The position numbers were made by a program, and so were the translations under genes. From positions 20,237,792 through 20,301,791 of the forward strand of contig NC_133216.1 in the NCBI RefSeq assembly GCF_040436345.1: a stretch of 64,000 nucleotides of DNA. The letters are read 5' to 3'. A model generated the notes under the pieces. The model ran no database searches and had not been told where the DNA came from. It saw only the letters and a program-made list of their open reading frames with translations. The DNA comes from Pagrus major. Lineage: Eukaryota; Chordata; Actinopteri; Spariformes; Sparidae. Positions 36,117-49,700 of the stretch are shown here, in pieces. The number at the start of each line of letters is the position of its first letter. Position 1 is the stretch's first letter.

Positions 36117-37960
36117 TTAAAAACTGAAAAAATAAAAACAAACCCACCAACATAGTTTTAGTATATCATACAAAGACATATTTCAATGTTGCTATGTGAG
36201 TATTTGTTTCTCTTTGACTACAGTGTGAGGCAGTTTGAAAGGCTGGCTGAGCTGGTAGGACTACAGACACAGACCCGAGAGAGACCAGAGACAAAGAGAC
36301 AGAGAGATTAATAATAAAGAATATTTGGGCAAAAATACAACCAAACATCACTCAAGGTGCGCTCAATTCATCTTTCAAGACACTTGAAATAGCATAAAAA
36401 GTAGATTTATCTTTCTTTTATGGTCATTTTTTGAAATCCAAATCCAATTCATGATGAAATCAGGTACCGTTCTGCCTGGACCCAAAATAAGACTCGCTGT
36501 TTGGAGCAAATTCTGATTAATAAAACACTTTTCTCTGTCATCTGCTTCTCCTAAAGAATTACTGGCAAACACTATCCGACCAGCATCTGTTAAATAAACC
36601 AGTGTCACAACTTCTTAGATACACAGCTGAAGCAGAGCGTCGAAACTAAGTTGTGTTAAGACACAGAGAAAGACGAACTCCAGGAGAATCAGCACTGCCA
36701 TCGTCAGACAGGAAGAAGAAATAACTCATCTCAAGGCATGATCAGTCCTCTCACAAAGTCCACTGGCAACAAGATGAAAGTCAGTCCATCAGTCTCAGTA
36801 GGAAAATCCTGTTAAATAACAACGTCTTATGGAAAAAATAATGACTTATATTAGTTACGTGTGGTGTTCGCGTGCACCATTTTGTATCCCTAATTCAATT
36901 AAACTGAATCCTTACTCGGAGAGATGCAAAAAAAATTATGCTTTTTAGATTTAAAGAAAGCAAACGATTATTTCCAACGATAGAAGGCTTGTAGTTTATA
37001 TACACAGCTACTTGGTCTTGAAGAGGCGATGGAAAAGTCCACTGTGGTCCTTGTGATGCAGAGAGGGGTTTAGAAAACTGCAGTCGGCAGGATCGTGTGA
37101 TGGACCCAGATAAATCTTGAAACATTTCATGAATGAAAAGTTTTGTGCTTCCCAAAAACTGACATTCAAGTTGGATCGGAAAACTTTTTTAGGACTTCCT
37201 TTTGTTGCTTGTCTCCAGGGAATGAGCGGGCGAACAACTCGGACAACGCTGTCAGCAGTTCATCATGTGCTGCTGCTTCTGTAACAGATTTCTTGTGGTG
37301 ACCACTGACATTTGTAAAAATATGCACCAATGAGAAACTTTATTTAACAACTTTGCTGCCGGAATTAAAGGAAAGAAATCAGCAGACCCCAAAGTGTTGT
37401 TGCTTTCCTCTGTATAGAAACAAGTTTTCCTCTCAATCAACCTTTGCTTAACCAAATAAAAAGGGGAAAAGACAAAAAATGACCCCATGCCCTTAGTGTT
37501 TCGCTGTCATCAGATCTACCCATGATGCACCGCTACCTCTGACGATGTAGCATGAGGTAGTTGGCAGTCTCGAAGCTTGCAGGGAGGAGACTGTTGGCAG
37601 AAAAAAACGGCGCTACTTTCCTCTTCTGAAACGACTCCTGGAGCAGTTTTAGGAGTTTCCACGCAAGCCTCTCTTGAAATAAAATGTACATAAAAAGAGA
37701 AAGGGGGTCGGCTCAAGTTAACAGTCACAGGTCGTTACAATGGCGGAGAGGTGAAAGGCAGAAAGTCCAGTGAACCAGCCAGTGAAGCGGCATGGACTTA
37801 ACAAGGTGATAACTCACAGTGAGAAAAAGAGGAGGAAGGAAGATAGAGACAGATAAAGAGCAGCTCAGGCTCCGACAGCTTCAGAAGCTCACGACGTGGA
37901 ACAGACTCGTTTTTAGTAGGAGAGCATGCATGCCATCTATGTTACACAGAGACATGGTTT

Positions 37961-37980
37961 GGGGGGGGGGGGGGGGGGGG
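37961..37980. repeat. G20/C20 homopolymer
   Basis: Twenty consecutive G on the plus strand, so C20 in the hip1 transcript. The exact length may be affected by sequencing or assembly error, as is usual for homopolymers. Confidence 0.8.
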
Positions 37981-38503
37981 CTGTGGTGGAGTAGAGCAGA
38001 CAGTCACTGATCATCTCCCCTCTCGCTGCTGAGAGCTCGGCCCTTGTGCAGTGCATCCTGGGATGTCTCGAGTAGAACTTGTGCTCGTAGCGTCTCCGCT
38101 GGGGCTCCTCGACGGAGTGCCGTTATTAAAAACAACGGGGGGGGAAAAAAGACAATAAATACTCAATAGAAGGGATCCACTTCACAGTCCTGGGGGAGGC
38201 GTGGGGGGGAGGATGTGTTTCTTCCCCGCTCCGGCTCCTCACATCCATTTGTTCCACCCTTTGATATCCCCCTCCCAGTCCCCACCCGGTGCTGTCCTTT
38301 ATGGAAGCTTTTCGGACACGGGTGGAGGTGGAGAAGCAGGTTTTTTTTAGAAAAGAAGCACCTTTTAATTTGGCTTAGATAACAAAAAGAAGAGAAGAAA
38401 AACAAGGGAGAAAGAGACTGAAAAGTGTGTGTGTATAAATAGAGAGGCAGACAGAAGCCGGTCTTCTGGTGGAGGAGGAGGGGGACGACAGGAGCGCCAG
38501 GTC

Positions 38504-39129
38504 TCAACCTGTGCCTGTGGACAAGAAGAACCATTTTAGTTACTTTCACAATTTTATCATAGTTAATGTTTGGTAGCGCTTTACATTACAGCTCTATAAT
38601 AACATGGTATTACTTAATTATTACCACTTTATTATCAGTCCATCACTTCACTATAATGTGATGTTATTACCGAGCTGTAACGTAAAATGCTACCCAGTAC
38701 ATTTATTGTACAGTTGCTGTCCTCTGTCCTCACCCTCTTCTCCCTCGTCCCAGCCCTCCGCTACCCCGGCGAGCTCGTAATGTTTCTTCCTCAGCTCGCC
38801 GAGACGCTCTCTCTCCTTCTGCAGACGGGTCTCCAGCTCCAGGACCAGAACCTGAGGAAACACAGACACACACACTCGTCATTTGGCTGCACTTCTGATA
38901 AACGATTAATTATTCTTCTTTTAAACAAAAAAAAAAGTCATTCAGGCTAAATTACATTATCTAATTATCTAATCTAATCCTTGCTGGTTCCATTATTTTC
39001 TCCAATTTCCCTCGTGTCTGTGGATGCTTTCTAAAAACCTTGTGAACAGTCATTGTTTACACAAGTCTTACTTACACTCCTATGAGATCGGCTTCAAACA
39101 GCAGCCCTCTGTGCATTTACAACAATCGA

Positions 39130-39182
<53 letters not shown>

Positions 39183-42100
39183 CAGGTCCAGACCTTTCTG
39201 TGTTTTCCTTTCAGCCACAACACAGAGTGAAGTGTTCATGTGTGGTTTGAAATTCATCCTCTCAAAGGATAAAGAATGTAGCTTCAGAGTCTAACGTGGA
39301 AACCTTACGACATTTTAGACAAACTCACATCCCATTAATCCTGACTAATTATTAAATCATTCACTCCTAAAATATCTTTCCTGGAGCTAAAACACTTTTT
39401 AGACACCCGGCGCTCAGCTGCAGTGCTTATTACGATGTACATCAGTGCCTGTCTGTATTCTGCTGCGTACCTGTGCATCCATCTCTTGTCGTTTGATCTG
39501 GGTGAGTGTCATGCTGGAGAAGTCCATCGTTTCTGGACACAAACAAACAATTCTGTTAAAACACCTTCAGAGTTTTTATTCTAATGCCCTAAAAACTTAA
39601 ACTTTTTAAACGTAAAGTCAGAAAAGATAACAAATAAAGCTTTACATAATGAAAACATCAATGACACTGTGGACCAACAGCGCGTTATTGAACCAAACTA
39701 ATCTTTTCCGGTCTATGTGATCCTCTCACCTGTCTCTTCTATCTGGGACTTGCCAGACTTGGTGGAGGCCACGACAGCTGCAGTGGCCTGTGTGACGCCG
39801 CGGGACGCCTGCTGCAGACGGTGCAGCTTGGTGCTGTCTTTGTCTGCTTTTACCTGGAGAGGAAGAGCAGCAGATATCAAACCATTTAGGACATCCAGTA
39901 ACGGTCATTCTGCCATTTTCTTTGCATTAAACAAAAGCATGCTTCCCTCATAAGTTCACTGTACTTGTATGGATGAAAAATATGGAGGACTGAAGCTGCC
40001 AAAATGTAAATACATGACACAATAAATCAATTCTTTATGCATCTCTTTACATTTGAATAAAGAAATGTAAAAGGAAAGTACACCGATGAATAAGTCGGCG
40101 GAAATAAATGGGGGGGGACAATACATGAATAAATATGTAAATAAAAAAAGTAATACATTAAAAAATAACGTGGAAAATTAAATGAGAAAGTAAAAAATAG
40201 GGGACTAAATACCACTGTAAATAGATAAAGAAGAAAATTAAAACAGAAACACAAATTTAAGTCAAATTGTATAAATAAAACATTTTTTTCTTCATTTAAT
40301 GGAACGTTAATTTATTTATTGAGCCATTTATTTTTTTTATTTCTCTTTGATTTTGGCAGTTTCAGTACTCAATAGCAAAAGGGACTATGGCCTAAATAAA
40401 TGACTCAGTAAATAAATTAAATAATACAGAATAAAAGAATATAAAAATACAAAAAATACTAAATAAAATGGAAAAGTATGTAAACAGGAGAATTAATACA
40501 AAGATAAATAAATACAGAAGTTATTTTAAAGCTAAATGTTATTATATATGTAACATTTAATAAATACATGTATCTTATATACACATTATTTTTTGAGCAT
40601 TGAATGGCATATGAATTCATTTATTGAGCCTTTTTTTATTTATTCATATAGATTTTTAGTTTTGGCAGACTGAGTCCTCCACAGAAAAAGGGGCTATGAC
40701 CTGTTGAGACTCCACTGGGAGATGATGAGCGTGTTCGTTGCTCACCTTTGAGGCAGCCACTAGCTGTGCTGTGCTGGCAGCTATTTCATGTGAACACACC
40801 ATCAACTCCTCATACTTCCCTTTGCCCTGCACCACCAGATCAGCTGCGTCTCTGGAACGACACAACACAGAGTGCAAAATAAACTAAAGGGGAAAACAGC
40901 ATCAGTGTTATTTAATGTGGAGGTCAAGACCACAACAAAGTGAGAACCAGCTGAGTTATGACTGACTTTCCACGCTTAAAACCTGATTTACTGTTTTGTT
41001 TGTTTTCTATTTATTTCCCTGAAGAAGGTCAACAAAGTCATGCTTTAAGACATTTAACATTCACAGAGGCGTCACAGCTGCTTGCATCACATTTTCCCTC
41101 TGCTAACTTTATGAACTTAAGCACTTTTATCTCTTTAAGAGACTCAGGGGAGGACTGTTACTTACACCATGACCGTGGCGCCCCATCCCACTGCTTTGGA
41201 GGCAGAGATCAGGCCCTCAGTCCAGCGGGAGTTCTTGGCATAAAATTCCTTCATGGAGGCTGCCCCCTGGTGGACAAAAGAGGAAACATACAAATATTAC
41301 TATAAAATACATGATTATTTTTATGATCTATTGATAACAATTATCTTCTTTAACTAAATAAATGTTTAGTCCACAACATGCCCGTCAGTCAAAGGCGACA
41401 TATTCAAATGTCTTGCAGTCCAGCACCAAACGATATTTATGTTTACCCTCCAGTCAAAATCTTTTTTTTCTTCTTGTTCCTACAGTTGAATGTGTGACTT
41501 CACTGTGTAGAACAATGTCTGTGCAGAGTTTGACACTAGAAGGTGGCTGAAAGTGTAGATTGTCTCTGTGCTCATTGAAAATGTGATTGTAGAAAATGTG
41601 AGCTTGAGATAAGACATGAAGTACTTTTTATTGGATGTGCAATATCTGTCTCGTTGTTGTGTTTTTCCACATTATGTGCTGCTTGTTTGGATATTGATTT
41701 TTTTGTGTTATTATTTCTATGGAGGCAGCTTTATTTGGACAGCTTCTGAGTCCACGGAAAATTCTCTGATGACGAGAATAAAGTATTTTTATACCGTACT
41801 GTAAAGTATCTTACAGTATCGTTTCGTATGGAGAGCCTAATGGTATTACTATTATCATTATTATTATAGACATTAATGTGTTTTTCATAGCTGCATATTT
41901 GTTCAACCGTAAAATACAAATAACAGATTTCCTTGGTAAAAATGGCAACGCTCAACTCTGAGCTGCATGTTTGGAGAAGTTTGACGACAGAATTATAGAA
42001 ATCACGCTTTGTTAAATTTGATAGTAATAATATGACCCACATCAGTTCCTCACTGGTTACTTTATGGAAGAAGAAAAGCCGCAGTGTAACTCACCCTGCC

Positions 42101-43683
42101 ACCCTCCACTATGTCCCTTTGCAGATCTTTGGAAGACAGGATGAGCTCCTTGATCGTCTGCATCAGCTCTGTGCAGGAGGCCAAAATCCTGCAGGGGGCG
42201 ACAGAGCAGAGGACACGGCCACTCACATACTGTAACTGTACAGCTGATACTCATCTATTTTAATAGGAAGAATAATATCATGAGGCCTGCTCAGTGGTGT
42301 GCATGCAGATATATTAAACTAATTTCAGTCAGGTCTGATCAGCTTGTGGCGAAGAAATATCCCCCGACTTGACAGAGAGAGGGGCTCCATTTTTAAAAAA
42401 GCTGTTTGTTACCACACAGTCTAGTTAGTGCATGACCGATGCACCACTGACCTAAATTCTCAAATACTCAATGAGGCATTTGTAGCTGCAGCGGATGTTT
42501 GTTTTCTTTTTCATAACTATCTCTCACTGCAGCGGCGCAGCAGCTTTTGAGAAAACAATTTTCTTGGTAACATTATAATTAAGCCAGTAGGAGAGAAAAA
42601 GTAAAAAAATTAATTGACCGAATTTGCACACAAAGAGATTTATTACACAGACCGGATGAATAACACATCGCTTTCTCTCTACAAACCTAATTACTAGATG
42701 ACATGCATGCTTACATCAGTGTGAACTGGTATTCCTGTTTGTGGTTGAGTGAAGATTTATGTGCAGGCAACAAGATCACTGTGATGGTTAAGTTTGGAAT
42801 TTCTTTCCCAAGAATGTAATCAAGGGATTTGTGAACTTCCTGGAGCTGTTAGCAGCACAATATAAATAAACCCATTTGGTGTAAGATGTCTATGATAGGA
42901 TAATAGTTTGTGCAGCCGCTTCAGTGAAAAAGTAATTACAATATTTAAACTACAGATTAAAACAAACATTGCGTGCCACGCCGGCTTCAGACTTCACAGT
43001 TTGCGCCGTCTCTGTGGCTGAACTGATGAATTCCTTCGCACATCAGCCGTCAGACTGTGTGACCGTCTGCATCTGCCCTGACAGATCATGTGACTGCTGC
43101 CTTGCTGAAAAGCATCTCTAGTCCCAAATAACTGGAGGGTTTGGTCTGCTGTGTGCATCTGTAACGGGTGAATCGGTTCCTCAATCTTCATATATTTTCA
43201 GCCACTTTAATTTCTCAGTTAAGTTTCTTCTTTAATCTTAATGCTGTGAGAGAAGATAAAGCCATAGCAAGAAGAAAGTCTGAGGGTCAAGTGTGTTTCT
43301 ATTCCAGGAAAATGTGATAATGAGGTCGATCTCGTTCTGAATCTCATTTTGATGCAAGAATCTTTAAGTGTTCAGTTAATTTGAGGATTAAGCTTCAGAC
43401 TTTTTCATCTGGGAGACAGTCAGTGGTGCTTTGGACCCTACTGGGACGGTAAAAAGTGATTCTAGTCTTTTTCCCTAATCTGCGTTTTACCTCTCGTTGA
43501 CCTCCATCTTGATTCCTGTATCAACTGCTCGAGACTTGTTGAGCATTTCCTGTTGGGATCCACGGAGGCACAAAGGAGACAAAAAAAGACACTTTGAAGT
43601 TAATGCTGCTGGAAAGTGAAACAGGAGGCAATGTTTTCACACAGCACATACAAATACACATCTGCTGTCAGATGACCACGGCT

Positions 43684-43757
<74 letters not shown>

Positions 43758-46700
43758 CTATCCTGGCAGCTGCCGACTCCACAGCAGCGGAGGTGGCAGC
43801 CATTTCCTGCTCCACGAGATCTCCCAGCTCCCCCTGCTGCAGCTCCAAACCCCGAGGACGCAGTTTCTAATCAAAGAAACAGACTTAAGTCAGGATTAAA
43901 GCCAAATTTAAACAAGCTTCGGCCGATTTTACATTCACAGTATCAGAGTACAAACATCAGTATGTGTGTGTGTGTGGAGTATGGACCTCTGCGGTGGCCA
44001 GGATAGCCTCCAGTGCTGCCTTCAGCTTGCTGTTGTCTGCCGCAGCCAAGCTGTCCTGCTGCTTCATCTGGCCCAGCAGAGCCAGAGCTTCTGCCCCGCA
44101 CGCCTTCACACTCTCTGACAGGGCTGACAGGGACAGAGACAAGGACAGGGAGGACACGTGTGTTAACGCCACCAAAAAACACAAAGATAACACGTCTGGT
44201 TCCCCGACAGATTTAATATATAGATGCATCTTGAAGCGTTCAAGCCAACATGTTTCATTATTTACTCTCTGTTTTCTGTTAAAATATCATGTTATGTCTT
44301 CTGTAAACTATGATGGGTGACTGTGCCACTAGTGGCTGCAGCTGCACTGATAATTATACTGACATCCCCTCAGGCAGAGTGTCAACTAACAGCTGAAGCA
44401 GCCACACTGATGGAGGGAAGAGGGGAAACAAAAACTACCTCGACAGCATCTGTCGACTACAGCCAGCTGATATGCATCTCACTGTACTTTGAAACGCTGC
44501 GTTCAAATGTTTCAGCAAAGTCCGGACGAAGACAAGGTCAGCGTGCTCCCCATCGATTTGCCACAGACGCACCATCAGCTCGACCCAGTTTCAATCCGAC
44601 GTGTTTGTTTTTGTTGCACTAATAATAGCGCTGGCCAGAGCTCCATTATATTTCAGCATGTTTCGACTTGCTCAGGCTGCTAATACCCCAAGAGGGCGAA
44701 CCCTGTAAACATTACTCCTGAATGAAGTCAGCAACTCAGTTTTTAACTATGCATGTTTTGGCTGAATTTCTGAAGAGCTGTTTTAATCACAGTGTGAAAA
44801 CTGGAGCAGGACATTCAGATTTATAGATAGATACAAGGTACATCTCACCGAATTAAAGACTCAGTAGTTTCAGCTTACACTGGCCAACCTTACTGTGTAC
44901 ATGCAGCATATCAAGAGGTACGAACTCCCCACAGACGTGTCAGAACACGTCCGTGTCTGGGCCGACTGACTCGCCCACAGATTAACATCAGGAGAGAAGA
45001 GGAGAAGACAATCTACTCATCTCTTTGTCTCTGTCACACATGCGGGCGTAGAGCTTACCATCAGCCTGCTCCACAGGCACCATGTGGGAGGTGGCACTAC
45101 CCTGAACGATGGTGTCGCCCACCAGGTGGCCGCACTGGGTGACCACTCGCACCAGATCGGATACACCTGGACAGACAAATATTTAAAACAAAAAATAAAA
45201 CATAGATATGTTCAGAAAAGCCCCTACAGTTGATGGAATCATTTAAACACCTGCCTCAACATTTAGGAGCGACAGCAGCAGCTAATTGCTCGCTAGCTAG
45301 CAAACATTGATTAGCTGTAGTGGGCAGAACACAGTATATTACCTTAAAATACACAGTGACACGTGGTCAAACTGTTTTTTCAGTTGAGAATTGCAATTAA
45401 AATGACAATTATGTACAATACACCCTTGTACAGACAGCCTGGTGCTGACTTAGTGATTCATATTTTAAAGCCTCGACACATCTGATGCACATTCATTCAT
45501 GAAACTGTTGAGCAGCAGAAAAGTGGATCAAAGGCTCCACAACATCAGTTAAAATGGCTCGTTATGTACGACTTAATAACATTTCTTTATCCCATACATT
45601 ATAGTGCATCCTTTATAGGTGGTGGAAAGTAACTAAGTCCATCTAGTACTTACATTTATGTATTTAAAATGTAGATTAAGAATATACAAAAGATAATTAA
45701 CAATTAAGAGATGATTGGTTCCAGGGGAGACACTCAGGGGAGAAGCTAATTAAAATTAGCTCCACCTTTGCCAGCTGCAACATTAAAGTGATGAACACAT
45801 TAATGCATCAATAATTATAATCTAATAAAACACTGTACAGCATTTACTACTGAAAAGGGCCATTCGCATAGTCAGTGCTTTATTTGTATTTTGATGCTAA
45901 TACTTTTGTTCTTAAGTAAAAGTTTGTATGCAGGACTTTGACTTGTAACAGAGTATTTCTACACTGCGGTATTGAAACATTTACTTTCGTGCCAACAGAC
46001 AACTTTTCTAAATTAAACCCTCTCACCTGTGTTGTCAGCCAGGAAGGCCTCTCCGGCCGAGTGGAGTCGCTCCATACAGTCTAAAGAGGCCTGACATCTG
46101 GATGCCAGGTAGTCTGCAGAGATAAAACAGAGTAAGACTGGAGCTAAGACGTAAACATGCAAGCATGCATACAAACTTCACTAATCACAGTGCTAATTAG
46201 CATCCCAACACTGACTGAGAGCAGCAATCAAAGCATTTGTTTCTGACCCGCGGAGCTGGTGCAGCTGATGTGTGCCGGGTCGTCTATCTGAGCCAGTGAG
46301 TCCTGGATGATCTTCTCCGCCTCCTCCACAGCTCCCTGCAGACTGGACCATCGAGCTGCGACCAGCTGGCTCTCCAGCGCCTGCTCCCTGCTCTCCTGTG
46401 GACGCAAACACACACACACACACACACACGGTTGAACTTATCACACCAACCTTTATTAGAAATGCCAGAGGGTCCATATGTCAAATATTCTCACAGGTTC
46501 CCTGAAACATCTGCTTGATTTATTGCAGCTAATTAAGAAAGTTAATGAAGAGAGATAATTGAGACTTCACCTTCTCGTTGAGCTGATTCTGCAGGGCTTC
46601 CGCTGTCTTCACGCCGCTCTCCCGCTCAGTCGACAGCGAGCTCTGGACTCGCTCTAGCTCCTCCCCTCGGACGGCCAGCTCCGCCTCTACCTTCGACAAG

Positions 46701-49700
46701 GACTGCACCAGCTCCGCCTTCTCCGTCTCCAGGGCGGCCAGCTGCGAGCTCAGCACCTCACTCGACTGAAAGGTAAGGGAAGAAGAGAAGTGAAATGATT
46801 TGGAGGCCCAATGGTTCGGATAATATGTAGCTGTCATGACATCCTCAGCCAGCCAGAGGTTTGAGGTTAAGTTTACAATCAAACAAACACTGGAAAGTCA
46901 TGGTTGTCAGCTTGGCACCAGAGTGAGGAGTTACATCAGAGCCTATTCACAGGACGTATATGAAATGACATTATTTGGACCATTAACTAGCCTCACTTCT
47001 GTGCGTTGGAGTTAAATAATGTGCATGAAAGTGTTCTGCAGGTAATAAAGAGAGACTTACAGCCTGTGTGCCAGCAGGTCCGACAGAGAGGGAGAAACGT
47101 TGAGAGATGAAGGAGAAACAGAATTGTTAAGAATATGAATGTAAACTGCGCTGTAGGAGATAAAGAGGGAGAGCTGGACACTGAAGGCATGCGACAAGTA
47201 AGACGTGGGCTGTGTGTGAAAAAGGATTATGGAGAGATGGAGGAGGAGGACAGAAAATGAGGGAGTTGACAAGTAGTGGATTCAACAATAGGACGTCAGG
47301 AGTGGGAGGCTGAGACGGATGAGAGGTACGGAGAACGGGACGGGGAACGGGACGGGAAAGAGTTGTGACAGTTAATAGCATCAATTTGTGGCTTAATTTG
47401 ATTTCTGTCACCCACTCTAAAATATTTCTGTTTCGACAAGATTTCACCACTTCAGTGTTTTCATTCTGGTCTCTTCTTTTAAATAAAATCCTCCAGTCGC
47501 CTGTTAGAAACATCTGACCGGCTTCTCGGCTGTGCAGAGATGACAAACGCAGGGCCGCAAGAGGTTTGAGAGGAAGAGCTGAGGGTGAAAACTACCGTGC
47601 TACTGTTCATAAAAGGTTTCCCCCCACGCTGAATCCACTGACGTCAAAGATATGTATTAGCATATCAAATCTGTCAGAGAGCGTTTGAGATCCTGCTGGA
47701 GGAGGAACAGTCAGTGACTAAGAGGGGCGATGACATAACAGGAGACAAAAACCTGAGATGGAGGGAGTGACAGGTGTCTTACAGATGAAAGACAATGACT
47801 CGAAAGACTGTTGCATCACAGTGAGGATCCTGGATCTGTAGTTTTCACAATGTCAACAGTTTGATCCAGCATACAAACTAGATGCATCTTCATTTTCACT
47901 TGAAAGGTTATGTCACAATTACCGCTGCAACTAACTAATCATTTTCAACTAATTTCGTCATTATCAGGATTACATCGATGAATCGTTGAGTCTATAAATG
48001 TCAAAACCGTTCCAGAGGCAAAAGTGACGTCTTCCAATAGCTTCTTTTGTGCAACTCACAGTCTAAAACACAAAGACTCTTAATTTATTATCAGAAATGA
48101 CAAAGAACGGCAGCAAATCCTCACATTTAAGGAGCTGGAACCAGCAAATGTTTGACCTTTGGCTTGAAAAGTGACTGAAACATTAATCGCCTATCAAAAT
48201 AATTACTTTTTTTTTTTCAATTGACATTATGATCCCTGGTAACAATCTTGTAAGACCAGGTGACATGTTGCTTACGGCTGAACTGACTTCTGAGTTCAGA
48301 AATAAACGTAAAAAGTCTGATGTAAGTGAGAGTGAGAACTACGACTACAATAAGAGTGTGTAAAGTCGGCAGCCTTATTATTAGATTTTATCCAGACTGT
48401 GCTCCATTAGGATCACACAGGTCTGTTAGTCAGGGTGAAAAATGTCATGTCATTAATCTTTTCATACGCTCTTGTAGCAGCCGCTATTATCCTTTTTTAA
48501 ATTGGGATTAAATTAGTTCACAGCAACTCGGGAGTCTTGTTAGCAGATTGAGGCTAATCCTGTATAGATTAAGAAAAAAAGAGAGTGACCTGCTGTGATG
48601 AGGCCATGGTGGTCTTCAGGGACTCCAGCTCCACCCTGTTGGACACCAGCTCCCTCTGGAGCTCCTGAAGCTGATGCAGTTGGTCCCTCTCCTGAACGAG
48701 AAAACTTAAATTACTTTACAAATCACCATTTCTCAAAGCACTCTTTTTGTAGCCACCGTGAGCCCCAAACATCTGATCTTTCACGATTACATGAATGCAT
48801 TTACACTGTTGGTCTCACAGCAAATCATCTGGCTGCACCGCACTGAGTTGTAAGCTGCTGTACGTGTGTGTCAGTGATATCAATATTTATCTCACACTCA
48901 CCTGTCTGTCTGCAACCTCCTGAGCGGCCTTCACCTTATCTTGCATCTCCCTCCTCACCTCCTCCACTTCATCCTGAGCCGCCCGAGCCACCGTCATCTG
49001 TCGGGTCACCTCTGCATTCTACACACACACACACAGAAGGACATGGGACACAGGTGCAGACATGCAGAGACACACACCAAAATAATCAGGACAGAGGCTG
49101 GGACTTCAGCCTGGGGGAGAAATCTTTACGGACAGCAGGAGGACAGAACTTAAATTAACTTGTAAGGATTCATTTAAAGGGGACAAGGACACAGAGAAGG
49201 ATTTCATGGACATGGAGAAGAAATACGACTTTCTCACCTTCCTCAGCAGGTCTGCATGACTCTGAACCAGCTCTGTGTACTTCTCCTTCAGTTTGGTGTA
49301 GCGCTGCTCGTTGGCCTGAGCTTTTTCTGGTTGGAAACACATGACAGAGACAGTTATTAGTTACAGTGTCAGATACTTCAGGAGATTTAATCTGACTATC
49401 TGCGTTTTTTGGTCCAATTGCTGATTAAAATAAATGATTTTTTTTAAAAACCCAACAACGAGACTTTAGTTCCGATGCAGCTGCCGCTTTCTGTGTGTAC
49501 TGCCACTCATGTCCCGCCCACAACATTATCTGATTGGTTACACGGCAGGAGTAACAGTCCATCAACACTAAATGATCGAAGTCGGCAAAATAACTAGTAA
49601 CTGAAGTTACTTGAATAAATGTAGGGGAGTAAAAGGTACAATGTTTGCCTCCAGAACATTGTGTAGTGGAAGTGTAGAGTGGTAGAAAATGGAAAAACTC

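Larger units (their letters stand above)
36095..38503 (-). other. hip1: hip1 3' UTR
   Basis: Sequence downstream of the likely hip1 stop codon at 38504-38506, read leftwards. Candidate polyadenylation signals on the minus strand are AATAAA at 36111-36116 and a nearer one at 37339-37344, so two 3' UTR lengths are possible. It contains a 20-base C run on the sense strand (G20 at 37961-37980). No open frame with homology is present. The extent is inferred from the signals only. Confidence 0.45.
38504..46395 (-). other. hip1: hip1 exons encoding the I/LWEQ (THATCH) actin-binding module and tail
   Basis: Thirteen exons (visible residues about 588-1008). The THATCH core begins near GELGDLVEQEMAATSAAVE and continues through GIKMEVNERIL, YAKNSRWTEGLISASKAVGW and VQGKGKYEELMVCSHEIAAS to ETMDFSSMTLTQIKRQEMDA. 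The C-terminal latch helix is the LETRLQKERERLGELRKKHY segment, followed by AGVAEGWDEGEE. The module binds F-actin; the latch regulates dimerisation. The tail after GWDEGEE depends on which terminal exon is used. Confidence 0.9.

Noticed and set aside
47057..47546. Possible extra hip1 exon ending at a GTAAGT near 47059
   Set aside because: Exons 16 and 17 already join in phase 0 and the candidate translation (a Ser/Leu-rich string) shows no coiled-coil or HIP1 similarity.
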